This document shows, one piece after another, positions 37,915-46,809 of a DNA stretch of 64,000 bases. Position 1 is the first letter of the stretch. Each line of letters starts with the position of its first letter. The DNA lies in the NCBI RefSeq assembly GCF_000384215.1, contig NZ_KB913032.1:2071021-2135020 (forward strand), given 5' to 3'. The position numbers were made by a program, and so were the translations under genes. Under the pieces are notes generated by a model. It saw nothing but the letters and a program-made list of their open reading frames with translations, was not told the DNA's origin and made no database searches. The DNA comes from Amycolatopsis alba DSM 44262 (lineage in GTDB: Bacteria; Actinomycetota; Actinomycetes; Mycobacteriales; Pseudonocardiaceae).

Positions 37915-39123
37915 CTAGACGACCGTCATCAGGAGCTTCGCCGCCACATCGACGCCGTCCGTCCGCACCTCACCGCCGACTTGAGCGGCACGCGAAGCGA
38001 CTTCGGGCCGCAGCACCTCGCTCAAGGCGAGCGTCAGGGACTCCGCCGTCGGCTCCCCCGTGATCGAGGTCCCTGCCCCGAGGTCGCGGACGCGCTGCGC
38101 GAAGTAGGGCTGATCGAACATCTGCGGGACGAGCACCTGCGGCACCCCGGCACGGGCCGCCGCCGTGGTCGTCCCGGCGCCGCCGTGGTGCACGACCGCC
38201 GCGACCCGCAGGAAGAGCGCCTGCTGGTTGACATCCCCGATGGCGAGGCAGTCGGGTTCGTCGTCGATCAGCGCCAGCTCGGTCCAGCCGCGGAACACGA
38301 TCGCCCGCCGTCCGTGCGCCCGCGCCGCCTCGATCATCGCCTTCGCGATCTCCTCCGGCGCGCGGATGCTCCCGAAGCCGAAGTAGACCGGCGGTTCCCC
38401 GGCGTCGAGGAACGCTTCCAGTTCCGGGGACAACGGACTGTGGTCCGGCAGGATCCAGGCGCCGGTCTGGTGCACGTCCAGCGCCGACGGTTCCCGCCAC
38501 GGCGCCAGCACCGGATCGGCGGCCAGCCACGGCCGTTCGGTGAAGATGTGCCCGCGGACGTCGTCGACCGGCGGCAGGCCGAGCAGCGCCCGCTGCGAGT
38601 CGAGCACTCCGCGCCATTGCTCGTTCCAGCGTTCCGCGTCGTCGGCCCACAACGCCGGGATGGCGGCGCCGGGATCTTTTGGCGCCCATCCCGCGAAAAC
38701 GGGCGGACGATGGTGCAGTGAAGGCAGCGTTATCGGGCAATAGGCGGTGAAGAAATAGGGAATTCCTTTTCGCTCCGCCACCGAATGGGCGGCGATGTTC
38801 AAGGCCATTCCCGCGACGACGGCGTCGCACCCCTCGGCCGCTTCCGGCATGGTCTCGAACTGGTCGACGACCATGGCCTCGGCCATCTCGCGGCGCCCTT
38901 CAGGTGTGGCCATCGCCTTGGTCATCACTGAATCCGGCTTCGCCGTCGACCGGAGTTCCGGCCCCAGCGAGGTGAAGGAGATCCCGAGACCTTCGGCCCA
39001 GACACGGAAATCCGGCGGCGCGCAGAGCCGGACCCGGTGGCCGAGTTCCCGTAATCGCACCGCCAGCGCGACCAGCGGCTGCACCTCACCCCTCGTCCCG
39101 ATAGTGGACAGGAGTACACGCAT
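37915..39123 (-). CDS. GT1-family glycosyltransferase similar to glycopeptide Gtf enzymes
   Basis: 402 residues, the usual size of vancomycin-group GtfA-E. MRVLLSTIGTRGEVQPLVALA is close to the Gtf N-terminus. VYFGFGSIRAPE and VVHHGGAGTTTAAARAGVP form the NDP-sugar site. AAGGGGGATTCCC provides the ribosome site. No NRPS, halogenase or sugar-nucleotide genes are nearby, so it is an orphan tailoring enzyme; natural product glycosylation or xenobiotic inactivation (as with macrolides) are both possible. Confidence 0.88.
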   Translation of the reverse strand: MRVLLSTIGTRGEVQPLVALAVRLRELGHRVRLCAPPDFRVWAEGLGISFTSLGPELRSTAKPDSVMTKAMATPEGRREMAEAMVVDQFETMPEAAEGCDAVVAGMALNIAAHSVAERKGIPYFFTAYCPITLPSLHHRPPVFAGWAPKDPGAAIPALWADDAERWNEQWRGVLDSQRALLGLPPVDDVRGHIFTERPWLAADPVLAPWREPSALDVHQTGAWILPDHSPLSPELEAFLDAGEPPVYFGFGSIRAPEEIAKAMIEAARAHGRRAIVFRGWTELALIDDEPDCLAIGDVNQQALFLRVAAVVHHGGAGTTTAAARAGVPQVLVPQMFDQPYFAQRVRDLGAGTSITGEPTAESLTLALSEVLRPEVASRAAQVGGEVRTDGVDVAAKLLMTVV

Positions 39124-39233
39124 GGGAATCCCCCTTCGGCAAAACGTGAAGGCACGAATTGTGAACCGGAAATGGGGGCTTGCCGCAAGTCCCCCTGTCC
39201 GCTATACCTTTGAAGGGGCGGGGGAACTGTTTT

Positions 39234-39971
39234 TCAGGCGGGATACCAGCCCAAGATCGCCTCGACGACTCCGGCCGGATCCTCCAGCGGCGTCAGATGT
39301 CCCACCTCCGGCAGCACGACCAGAGTCGCGTCCGGCAGCGTCTCCACCAGCGTGTTCGCCGCTTCCAACGGGGTCAGGCCGTCCTCTTCGCCGACCACGA
39401 CCAGCGCAGGCACGTCCGCCGACCGCAGTGTTTCGAGCGAATCGGGCCGGGTGGCCATCGCCCGTGCCGCCCACGCGATCCCCGACGGCGGCTGCGACGT
39501 GATCAGTTCTCGAAGCCGTTCGGAGACCTCCGGAGGGGCCTTCACGGAGAGCAATCCGGGCGTGACGGCTTCGGGCATCCATCCGGCGCCTTCCGCTTCG
39601 ACACGGGCCGCGACGTCGTGCCGGGCCCGCGCGGCCTCGGGCGTGTCGGCCGTCGCCTTCGTGTCGATGAACACGAGCCCGCCCACCCGTTCCGGCGCGA
39701 GACGCAGCACCGCCATCGTCAGGTAGCCGCCCATCGAGCAGCCGCCGAGGACGACCTGGTCGAGTTCGAGCCGGTCGAGCAGCGCCACGACGTCGCGCGC
39801 GGCGTCGTCCAGGTCCGGCTCCCGGTCGGTGTCCGGCAGCGGGCTGCGGCCGAGGCCGCGCTGGTCGGGGGTGATCAGCCGCAGGCGTTCACCGAGGGGC
39901 GCTCGCACCCCGTCCCACAGGCGGGCGTCGACGGGGAAGGCGTGCAGCAGTACCAGCGGGAGATCCTTCAT
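39234..39971 (-). CDS. Alpha/beta hydrolase
   Basis: 245 residues. LVLLHAFPVDARLWDGV is the oxyanion strand. The nucleophile elbow is GGCSMGGYL, the acid lies in VVGEEDGLTPLE and the catalytic His in EVGHLTPLEDP. The substrate is unknown. Start ATG at 39971 leaves only 40 bases to the divergent GNAT gene, so both promoters are very compact. Confidence 0.88.
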   Translation of the reverse strand: MKDLPLVLLHAFPVDARLWDGVRAPLGERLRLITPDQRGLGRSPLPDTDREPDLDDAARDVVALLDRLELDQVVLGGCSMGGYLTMAVLRLAPERVGGLVFIDTKATADTPEAARARHDVAARVEAEGAGWMPEAVTPGLLSVKAPPEVSERLRELITSQPPSGIAWAARAMATRPDSLETLRSADVPALVVVGEEDGLTPLEAANTLVETLPDATLVVLPEVGHLTPLEDPAGVVEAILGWYPA

Positions 39972-40011
39972 GGCGATAATTCTGTCGCACCCCCGCGCTA
40001 ACGTCAGATCC

Positions 40012-40512
40012 GTGCTGACAGAGATCAAGACGGAGAGGCTGCTGCTGCGTCGGCTGCGCGAGGCGGATCGCGAGAACATCGTCGCGCTGCAGGCCGCTCC
40101 GGAAACGAACAAGTTCAACCCGGTGCCGCATACCGTCGAGGGCGCGGAGAAGCTCTTCGACACCTGGATGAAGCAATGGGCCGACCACGGTTTCGGCTAT
40201 CTCGCGGTGTCCGCCTCGGACGATCCCGAGGTGATCGCCGGCTTCGGCGGCGTCCGGTACACCGAATGGAACGGCGAGCGCGTGCTGAACCTCGCGTACC
40301 GCTTCTGGCCGTTCAGCTGGGGCAAGGGCTATGCGACGGAGATGGCGGCCGCCGTCGTCGAGTGGGCCGAGCGGGAGATCCCCGATGTCCCGGTGATCGC
40401 CAACATCATGGTGTCCAACGAACCGTCCGTCCGGGTCGCCGAGCGGCTCGGTTTCAAGATCCACACGGAGGAGGAATACGAGGGCGAACCTTCACTGCAC
40501 CTGCGGCGCTGA
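40012..40512 (+). CDS. GNAT-family (RimJ/RimL type) acetyltransferase
   Basis: 166 residues from a GTG. LTEIKTERLLLRRLREADRENI is the RimJ/L N-terminus. LAYRFWPFSWGKGYATEMAAAVVEWA is the acetyl-CoA loop (Q/R-x-x-G-x-G/A in modified form) and NEPSVRVAERLGFK the C-terminal signature. Substrate is unknown (protein N-terminus or small amine). The stop lies in a short tandem repeat. Confidence 0.88.
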   Translation: MLTEIKTERLLLRRLREADRENIVALQAAPETNKFNPVPHTVEGAEKLFDTWMKQWADHGFGYLAVSASDDPEVIAGFGGVRYTEWNGERVLNLAYRFWPFSWGKGYATEMAAAVVEWAEREIPDVPVIANIMVSNEPSVRVAERLGFKIHTEEEYEGEPSLHLRR

Positions 40513-40554
40513 ATCACCGGCGGCTGAGTCACCAGCGGGCTGAGTCACCAGCGA
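40508..40554. repeat. Three 15-16-bp tandem repeats at the end of two convergent genes
   Basis: GCTGAnTCACCnGCG occurs at 40508-40522, 40523-40538 and 40539-40554. The first copy holds the GNAT stop codon and the last copy the stop of the opposite gene. Confidence 0.6.
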
Positions 40555-40832
40555 CCTGGCCTTCGCCGGGACCGCGCGTCCCAGCAGGGCTTGTGCCAAT
40601 GACGGCGGTCGGCGACACCGCCGGTGTCGTCGGCGGGCCAGACGACCAGATGCGGGGTCCCCGGCCGGATCTCGTGGTCGCAGCCGGGACAGCGATAGTC
40701 CTTGGTGGCCTGCGCGCCGGGCACCGTCCGGACCAGCCATTCCCCGTCGGTTGCCGATTCGGAGCGCGCCCAGCCGGTCGACGCGCCGAGGTCGGGGCGT
40801 CCACCGCGTTCGGGCCGGTTACGTCGTGGCAC
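40545..40832 (-). CDS. Small zinc-knuckle protein
   Basis: 95 residues from a GTG. YRCPGCDHEIRPGTPHLVVW and RHWHKPCWDARS give C-x2-C and H-x2-C pairs, a treble-clef-like zinc site. The N-terminus RRNRPERGGRPD is basic. Similar actinobacterial proteins are annotated only as hypothetical or ATP/GTP-binding. RNA or DNA binding is plausible but unproven. Confidence 0.7.
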   Translation of the reverse strand: MPRRNRPERGGRPDLGASTGWARSESATDGEWLVRTVPGAQATKDYRCPGCDHEIRPGTPHLVVWPADDTGGVADRRHWHKPCWDARSRRRPGRW

Positions 40833-40858
40833 CCCGAAACCGTAACCGGCGGCCCGGT

Positions 40859-41611
40859 TCAGTCGCCGAAGTAGGCGCCCGGTGTCACACCGACCGCCCG
40901 TCGGAAGGCGACGACGAACGCGCTCGGCGAGGAGTAGCCGATCCGCCGGGAGACCGCGCTCAGCGGCAGGCCCTCGGCCAGCAGCGGCAGTGACGCGCGC
41001 AGCCGGGCCTGCACCCGCCACGCGCCGAACGTCGTCCGGCACTCGGTGAGGAACAGCCGCGCGAGCGTGCGTTCACTCGCGCCGGCGTCGTGCGTGAAGT
41101 CCGCGAGCCCGCGGCGGTTCGCCGGATCGGCGATCACCGCCCGCGCGACGGTCAGCGCCCGTTCGTCGGACGGCATCGGCACGGCGATCGGCACGACGTC
41201 CACCGGTTCGAGCAGGTCGAAGGCGACGGCTTCGGCCCGGCGGCGCGCGTCGTCGGCGAGGTCGGCCGCGCCGAGGTGCTCCAGCAGTTCCCGAAGCAGC
41301 GGGCGGACGGCGACGAGTGTCGGCGCGGGCCAGCGCACCGGGCAACGGTCCTGAGCGGCGTAGATCCCTCGCAACACGGTCTGCGCGGTGGCACCGGTCC
41401 GGTGGACGACACCGGCCGGGATCCACAGCGCCCTCGTCGGCGGCAGCACCCAATGCCGCTCGCCGACGTTCACGCTCAGGATCCCGCGCGCCGCCCAGGC
41501 GAGCTGGTGACCGTCGTGCTCGTGCCAGGGGAGCCACGTGCCGGCGGGCAGGTCCATCTCACCGAGCACCATCGCCGTCGACATCGACGGAAGGAGTCCG
41601 ATATTCGACAT
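40859..41611 (-). CDS. AraC-family regulator with cupin sensor
   Basis: 250 residues. The N-terminal cupin-like part (WLPWHEHDGHQLAWAARG, WIPAGVVHRTG) is followed by a double helix-turn-helix (ASERTLARLFLTECRTTFG, SAVSRRIGYSSPSAFVVAFRRAVGVTPGAY). It is divergent from a methyltransferase gene with only 45 bases between starts, and that gene is a natural candidate target. Confidence 0.88.
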   Translation of the reverse strand: MSNIGLLPSMSTAMVLGEMDLPAGTWLPWHEHDGHQLAWAARGILSVNVGERHWVLPPTRALWIPAGVVHRTGATAQTVLRGIYAAQDRCPVRWPAPTLVAVRPLLRELLEHLGAADLADDARRRAEAVAFDLLEPVDVVPIAVPMPSDERALTVARAVIADPANRRGLADFTHDAGASERTLARLFLTECRTTFGAWRVQARLRASLPLLAEGLPLSAVSRRIGYSSPSAFVVAFRRAVGVTPGAYFGD

Positions 41612-41656
41612 CACTTGGCAGCCTATCGCCTGCCGGTCACCTTTACCGTCGGATTC

Positions 41657-42226
41657 ATGCCGATGAACCTGGTGCACCGCAAACTGTGCAGTTCCGCGCT
41701 GTGGGCGAAGGCCGTGGCCGCCGAGATGCCGGGCAACGTCGCCGGCTTCGACCTCGGTGACTCCGTCCTGGAGATCGGGCCGGGGTTCGGCGCGACCACT
41801 CGCGCTCTCGTGGGACTCGTCCCGAAGCTCACCGCCATCGAGATCGACGAGGCGTCGGCGGAACTCCTGAAACGGGAGTTCGACGGCCGCGTGCGGATCG
41901 TCCAGGGCGACGGCGCCGCACTGCCCTTCGAGGACGGCGAGTTCTCGGCGGTCGTCTGCTTCACGATGCTGCACCACGTGCCGACGACGGGACTGCAGGA
42001 CGCGATCTTCGCCGAGGCGTTCCGGGTGCTCCGGCCCGGCGGGGTCCTGCGCGCCATCGACAGCCTGGAAAGCCTGCCGTTCCGGCTGCTCCACATCGGC
42101 GACACGATGAACGCGCTCGACCCGGTGTCGATCTGGCCCCGGCTCACCGGCGCCGGGTTCGGCGACATCAAGGTCGACCACGTCCCGAAGCGCAGCATCA
42201 GGTTCTCGGCCCGGAAGCCCGCCTGA
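41657..42226 (+). CDS. Class I SAM-dependent methyltransferase
   Basis: 189 residues. SVLEIGPGFGATTRAL is motif I, LTAIEIDEASAELL motif II and VVCFTMLHHVPTTG motif IV, as in UbiE/Methyltransf_11 proteins. It is short and may act on a small molecule. It is probably under control of the divergent AraC regulator. Confidence 0.85.
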   Translation: MPMNLVHRKLCSSALWAKAVAAEMPGNVAGFDLGDSVLEIGPGFGATTRALVGLVPKLTAIEIDEASAELLKREFDGRVRIVQGDGAALPFEDGEFSAVVCFTMLHHVPTTGLQDAIFAEAFRVLRPGGVLRAIDSLESLPFRLLHIGDTMNALDPVSIWPRLTGAGFGDIKVDHVPKRSIRFSARKPA

Positions 42227-42468
42227 CGCATTTATTGAGCGGTAAGGCAAAGGAGTCCTTCACGGACCGGCGCTCGGCGGCGAACAGCGAGGTGAAGGGG
42301 ACTTTCGCCGCATTGCCCGCAGGGACAGTCCCTTCTCCCAGGGTCTTGCGGTCCTTGTGGGTGACGGAGTCCCGGCGGTGTCGCGAAAGCCACTTTCGCG
42401 ACATCAGACGTCCTGAAAGTGGCTTTCGCGACACCGCCGCCCCACCAGACCGCGCCGGGTCAGGGTGG
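42227..42468. other. Non-coding: decayed repeat plus 24-bp hairpin
   Basis: No gene is seen in 42227-42758. CCTTCACGGACC at 42258-42269 is a leftover right arm of the family seen at 11361 and 13945, followed by weaker pairs such as 42295-42303 with 42327-42334. A strong hairpin has perfect arms at 42374-42397 and 42415-42438 (GGCGGTGTCGCGAAAGCC family). It lies between convergent methyltransferase and phosphodiesterase genes and may terminate both. Confidence 0.6.
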
Positions 42469-42713
42469 TCGTGAGTGGCGATTCGGGTTCTGACGGACCC
42501 GTATTTGCCTACCCACTGGTGCGACTGGCGGTCGAGTGTGGAGGATTTGGGACGTTGAACGTCCTAAATCCTCCACGCTCGGTCTCGGTGATGAGGGATT
42601 CGGGACGTTACGTCCGGAAGCTTCCCCCGTGACCGGTGTGACCTTGATCAACGGAGGATTGGGGACGGTGAGTGTCCCGGACCTTCCGTTGATCAAGATT
42701 CAAGACCGGTCGA
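42469..42713 (-). mobile_element. One-ended inverted copy of the element at 1681-2091
   Basis: 42469-42516 is a copy of the 48-bp terminal repeat. The remainder to 42713 is about 90 % identical, in inverted orientation, to 1824-2091, apart from a 23-base stretch (around 1908-1932) that is missing here. The other terminal repeat is absent, and the copy stops near the phosphodiesterase gene end. Confidence 0.65.
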
Positions 42714-42758
42714 GCCCTACAGCCGCGGAACCGCCACCTTCGCTCAGGAAATGCGAGG

Positions 42759-43883
42759 TCAGCCGCGCGCGAGGACCAGTGGGACGAGCTGCTCGGCCGG
42801 GGTCAGCGAGCCGTGCTGACCGACCAAGGAGGACTCGACGGCCTCCGCCAGTTCCCGCACGAGCCCGAAACGCCCCTTCGCCGCCACGACGACGTCGCCG
42901 ATGCGCGGCCGGACCCGGTCGGCGACCGGCCCGAACCAGCCCGCCTCGACGGCCTCGTCGCGCGAGAGGGTCCACGCCCGGTCGCCGACGACGTCGCGCC
43001 AGGCCGCCAGCACGTCGGCCTCCGCGCCCGGTTCGGTGTAGACGTGCCGCGCCCGGACCTCGCCCCCGATGGCCCGGACGCCGCCGAGCAGCGCGGGGGT
43101 GTCGTCGATGTCGAGCGCGCCCTCGACGGTCACCATGCCGTGGTCGGCCACGACCGCGAGCAGCGCGCCGGACGGCAGACCGTCCACGATGGACTCGACC
43201 AGCCTGTCGACGTGCCGCAACTGCATCCGCCACGGTGACGAGCCCGGCCCGTAGATGTGGCCCAGCATGTCGAGTTCGCTGTGATAGCCCCAGCAGAACG
43301 CCTGCCTCGGCTCGAGGCAGTGCAGGATGCAGGCCGCCAGGTCGCCGAGCGCGTGGACGCCGACATAGCGGGCACCGGACTGCGTCGCGCGGGTGAGCGC
43401 GGTGTCGGCGAATTTCGCCGAAGACACCACGCTGGTGGTGATCCCGGCGGCCGCCGCGCGCTCGAACGTCGTCGGCAGGGGCTGCACCTCGCGTGGCGGC
43501 AGCGCGCCGCGGAGGTCGCCGCCGTCCACATGACTTCGCCAGCGCAGCGCGTTCAAGACGCCCGCGCCGGGCACTTCGAAGCTGTACCCGACCAGGCCGT
43601 GCTCCCCCGACGCGAGCCCCGTGCCGATCGCGCCGAGACCGGCCGCCGTCGTCGCCGGGAAACCGACCCGCAGCGGCGACTTCGCCAGTTGCGTGAGCAC
43701 GGGCGCGTCGGCGGCGTGCTCGGCCAGCAGTTCCCAGCCGAGACCGTCGATGAGCAGGACACAGGCACTGGAGGCCTCGGCCAAGCTCAGCGTGTTGGCG
43801 AACCCGGCGGCACCGAGGGCGGAAAGGACGGACGGGACGACTTGGCCGAGGTGCGGCACATGCGCCGCGACAGGCAGTTCCAC
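42759..43883 (-). CDS. Alkaline-phosphatase-superfamily phosphodiesterase (nucleotide pyrophosphatase type)
   Basis: 374 residues from the GTG at 43883. Metal-site motifs are ACVLLIDGLGWELL, GFPATTAAGLGAIGTG (nucleophile Thr), SELDMLGHIYGPGS and VVADHGMVTV. It likely cleaves phosphodiester or pyrophosphate bonds. No signal peptide or membrane anchor is obvious, so it seems cytosolic. It is divergent from the FmdB gene. Confidence 0.88.
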   Translation of the reverse strand: MELPVAAHVPHLGQVVPSVLSALGAAGFANTLSLAEASSACVLLIDGLGWELLAEHAADAPVLTQLAKSPLRVGFPATTAAGLGAIGTGLASGEHGLVGYSFEVPGAGVLNALRWRSHVDGGDLRGALPPREVQPLPTTFERAAAAGITTSVVSSAKFADTALTRATQSGARYVGVHALGDLAACILHCLEPRQAFCWGYHSELDMLGHIYGPGSSPWRMQLRHVDRLVESIVDGLPSGALLAVVADHGMVTVEGALDIDDTPALLGGVRAIGGEVRARHVYTEPGAEADVLAAWRDVVGDRAWTLSRDEAVEAGWFGPVADRVRPRIGDVVVAAKGRFGLVRELAEAVESSLVGQHGSLTPAEQLVPLVLARG

Positions 43884-43926
43884 CCGGCCAGCTTGCCATC
43901 CCCAGACCCGAAAAGGAGATGGGATA

Positions 43927-44148
43927 ATGGCGGACATGCCGACTTACGCCTACCGCTGCCGCGAATGCGCCGGGACCTTCGAACTGCTGCGGCCGATGAG
44001 CGAATCCAGCGCGCCCGCGCCGTGCCCGGAGGGCCACCAGGACACCGTCAAGCTGCTGACGACCGTCGCGCTGACCGGGTCGGCGTCCGGCCCGGCGCCC
44101 GTTCCCGCCGGTGGCGGAGGCTGCTGCGGGGGCGGCTGCTGCAGCTGA
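43927..44148 (+). CDS. FmdB-family zinc-ribbon protein
   Basis: 73 residues. MPTYAYRCRECAGTFELLRPMSES is the FmdB zinc ribbon, with a partner Cys in APCPEGH. The C-terminus is a Gly/Cys-rich tail (GGGGCCGGGCCS) typical of actinobacterial members. AAAAGGAG supports the ATG at 43927. Role is unknown, possibly regulatory. Confidence 0.88.
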   Translation: MADMPTYAYRCRECAGTFELLRPMSESSAPAPCPEGHQDTVKLLTTVALTGSASGPAPVPAGGGGCCGGGCCS

Positions 44149-44245
44149 CCACTCGTTCGGGTGGCGTAACGTGTAATAGCCCATTTGGCGGGTACCCCCT
44201 TGCCACCAGTCTGGAAGCTCCAGTGGTGGGAAGGGAGAACGTCCA

Positions 44246-45154
44246 GTGGCCACATCAGCACTGGCGGCCGTCGATTTCGGCCAAGGCGTGTCCAGCGCCT
44301 GGAGTTCGGTCGCCACCTTCGTCCCGAAACTGCTCGCGTTCCTGGTCATCCTGTTCATCGGCTGGCTGATCGCCAAGGCGATCTCCAAGGCCGTGAGCAT
44401 GGTGCTCGAGAAGGTCGGGTTCAACCGACTCCTGGAACGCGGGGGCTTCAAGCAGATGCTCGCGCGGAATCAGGTCGACGCGTCGGGCATCATCAGCAAG
44501 ATCATCTACTACGCGATCCTGCTGATCGCCCTGCAGATCGCGTTCGGCGTGTTCGGCCCGAACCCGGTGAGTTCGCTGCTCAACGAGATCGTCGCCTGGC
44601 TGCCGCGCGCCATCGTCGCGATCGTCATCGTGGTGATCGCAGGCGCGATCGCCAAGGCGGTCAAGGACCTGGTGGGCAACGCCCTCGGCGGCGTCTCCTA
44701 CGGCAAGGTGCTCGCCACCATCGCCTCGGTGTTCATCTGGGGCCTCGGCGTGATCGCCGCGCTGAACCAGATCGGGGTGGCCACCGCGGTCACGCTGCCG
44801 GTGCTGATCACCGTGCTCGCCACGGTCGGCGGGATCGCCGTCGTCGGGGTGGGCGGCGGCCTGATCAAGCCGATGCAGCAGCGCTGGGAGACCTGGCTCG
44901 GCCGGGCCGAGGCGGAGATTCCCGCCGCGAAGGCGCAGGCCGAGGCCTACCAGCGCGGCCGCGAGGACGCGGGCCGCTCCGGTGACGTGCCGACCGAGCG
45001 GACGGCCGTGTCCGCCGGGCACCACGCGGCCGATCCGAACGCGATGACGCAGCACCAGCAGTTCCCGCCGAACCAGGGTCAGGTGCCGCAGCACCAGGAT
45101 CCCGGCCAGCGGCCCCCCGGTGGGTCAATGCCCCCTCCGCCGGAGTACCGCTGA
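44246..45154 (+). CDS. Mechanosensitive-channel-like membrane protein (conserved TM helix family)
   Basis: 302 residues from a GTG preceded by AAGGGAG. About five membrane helices (KLLAFLVILFIGWLIAKAI, SKIIYYAILLIALQIAFGVF, AIVAIVIVVIAGAIAKAV, VTLPVLITVLATVGGIAVVG) carry the repeated gly-rich pattern of PF05552/CmpX proteins related to MscS. A 90-residue polar C-terminus rich in Q and P is cytosolic and disordered. Confidence 0.85.
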   Translation: MATSALAAVDFGQGVSSAWSSVATFVPKLLAFLVILFIGWLIAKAISKAVSMVLEKVGFNRLLERGGFKQMLARNQVDASGIISKIIYYAILLIALQIAFGVFGPNPVSSLLNEIVAWLPRAIVAIVIVVIAGAIAKAVKDLVGNALGGVSYGKVLATIASVFIWGLGVIAALNQIGVATAVTLPVLITVLATVGGIAVVGVGGGLIKPMQQRWETWLGRAEAEIPAAKAQAEAYQRGREDAGRSGDVPTERTAVSAGHHAADPNAMTQHQQFPPNQGQVPQHQDPGQRPPGGSMPPPPEYR

Positions 45155-45188
45155 CCTTCCACGGGAGCGGGTGGGGCGTCCGGCCGCC

Positions 45189-45569
45189 CTACCCGTTCCC
45201 GGTCGGCCGTTCCCTGTCGTCCATCGTGGCGGCCAGCGAACACACGCCGACCAGGCGAGCGGTCAGCCAGTCGCTGCTGTTCCACTCGGACAGCTCGGCC
45301 GGGGCACGGAACGTCCAGCCCTTGGCCTTCGCCTCGTCGAGCAGCCCGCGCGTGTAGCCGGCGAGAAGCACGACCCCGGCGACCGCCGCCGAACCTTCGA
45401 CCCCGGCCGCGAGGATGTCCCGCACCGCCGCCGAGTGCTGATCGAAGACGGCCGAAAGTCCGGGAAGCGCCGCCGCCGCGGCCAGCCCGGCCACCCCGAT
45501 CTGCTGGTGCAGCCGGGAAAGCGTGCTACGAGCCGAAGATTCCACCCAGGACGAGACCAGATCTTTCAC
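45189..45569 (-). CDS. Hypothetical helical protein
   Basis: 126 residues. An Ala-rich hydrophobic stretch (GVAGLAAAAALPGLSAVFDQH) and RDILAAGVEGSAAVAGVVLLAGYTRGLLDEA suggest a helical bundle or weak membrane association. A conserved-looking C-terminal W-N-S-S-D-W motif is present. The family is not recognised with confidence. It is convergent with the channel-like gene. Confidence 0.6.
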   Translation of the reverse strand: MKDLVSSWVESSARSTLSRLHQQIGVAGLAAAAALPGLSAVFDQHSAAVRDILAAGVEGSAAVAGVVLLAGYTRGLLDEAKAKGWTFRAPAELSEWNSSDWLTARLVGVCSLAATMDDRERPTGNG

Positions 45570-45631
45570 CCGACCAGGTTAGCCAGATCAGGCGATTTGT
45601 CGACATCCCGGTGACCACGATCGCAGTGATC

Positions 45632-46750
45632 TCAGCAGGTCTTGAGCGCCTGATCCAGGTCGTGCCACAGATCCTCGACGTCTTCCAGGCCCACCGACAT
45701 GCGGATGAGCCGGTCGGTGACGCCCGCGCCGCGCCGGTCGTCCTCGGCGACGATCCGGTGGCTGATCGACGCGGGATGCTGGATGAGCGAGTCAACGCTG
45801 CCGAGGCTGACCGCCGGGGTGATCAGCCGGACCGCGCCGATGAGCGCGTGCGGATCGCCGTCGACCTCGAACGCGATCAGCGGGCCACCGACGCGCGGGT
45901 AGTGCACGGCGCTCACGTTCGCGTGACCGCGCAACCGCTCGACGAGTTCGGCGGCCGTCGCGGAAGCGGCGTTGACGCGCAGCGGCAGTGTCGAAAGGCC
46001 GCGAAGCAGCATGTACCCGGCCAGCGGGTGCAGCACGCCGCCGGTGGCGAAGCGGATCTGCCGCAACATCCCGGCGTCCTCGGCGCTACAGGCCACGACG
46101 CCGCCCATGACGTCGCCGTGGCCACCGAGGAACTTGGTCGCGCTGTGCAGGACGAAGCGGGCTCCATGACGTCCGGGCCGCTGAAGCACCGGAGTCGCGA
46201 AGGTGTTGTCGACCAGCACCGGGACCTCGCCCGCGGCGCGCACGATCTCGGCGATGTCGACCTCGCGCAGGGTCGGATTCGCGGGGGTTTCGAGCAGGAC
46301 CAGCCCGGTGTCGGGGCGCAGCGCCGCGGCGACACCTTCCGGATCGGCCCAGGTCACCTCGGTGCCGAGCAGCCCGGACGTGAGCATGTGGTCGGTGCAG
46401 CCGTAGACCGGCCGGACGGCGACGACATGCCGCTTGCCCTGCGCGACGGCGGCGAGCAGCGAGGCCGACACCGCGGCCATGCCGGTGGCGAACGCGACGG
46501 CGTCGTCGAACCCTTCGAGCTCGGCCAGCGCTTTCTCGAACCGCTCGACGGTCGGATTGCTCAGCCGCCCGTAGACCGGGAGCCCGGACAGCGAGCCCGT
46601 CGAGGCGAACTCGTCGATGCGGCCCGCCTCCTCGACGCTGTCCCGCGACGGGTAGGTCGTGGACAGGTCGAGCGGAGCGGCGTGGACGCCGAGGTCCGTG
46701 AGATCGTCACGGCCGGCGTGGACGGCTCGGGTGCGCAGCGTTGCGGTCAT
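45632..46750 (-). CDS. Trans-sulfuration PLP enzyme (cystathionine gamma-lyase/synthase family)
   Basis: 372 residues. RAVHAGRDDLTDLGVHAAPLDLSTTY is the family N-terminus. VYGRLSNPTVERFEKALAELEG, FATGMAAVSASLLA and HSATKFLGGHGDVMGGV (PLP lysine) follow. Cystathionine gamma-lyase, synthase and methionine gamma-lyase cannot be told apart by reading. The divergent Lrp/AsnC regulator 60 bases away, with a palindrome between, is probably its controller and points to amino-acid-responsive expression. Confidence 0.88.
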   Translation of the reverse strand: MTATLRTRAVHAGRDDLTDLGVHAAPLDLSTTYPSRDSVEEAGRIDEFASTGSLSGLPVYGRLSNPTVERFEKALAELEGFDDAVAFATGMAAVSASLLAAVAQGKRHVVAVRPVYGCTDHMLTSGLLGTEVTWADPEGVAAALRPDTGLVLLETPANPTLREVDIAEIVRAAGEVPVLVDNTFATPVLQRPGRHGARFVLHSATKFLGGHGDVMGGVVACSAEDAGMLRQIRFATGGVLHPLAGYMLLRGLSTLPLRVNAASATAAELVERLRGHANVSAVHYPRVGGPLIAFEVDGDPHALIGAVRLITPAVSLGSVDSLIQHPASISHRIVAEDDRRGAGVTDRLIRMSVGLEDVEDLWHDLDQALKTC

Positions 46751-46786
46751 ACTCCAGATGGTGCGTTTTTCTCCGGATCAGGCGCA

Positions 46787-46800
46787 ATATCCTCGGATAT
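46787..46800. promoter_or_regulatory. Palindrome between the PLP enzyme and Lrp genes
   Basis: ATATCC-TC-GGATAT is a perfect 6+6 inverted repeat in the 59-bp divergent gap. It is a likely Lrp/AsnC-binding site controlling both genes. Confidence 0.5.
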
Positions 46801-46809
46801 CATTCGCTG

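Noticed and set aside
42469..42713. Small proteins encoded in the palindromic element
   Set aside because: Open frames in both copies arise from the palindromes; no ribosome site, and indels between copies shift the frame.
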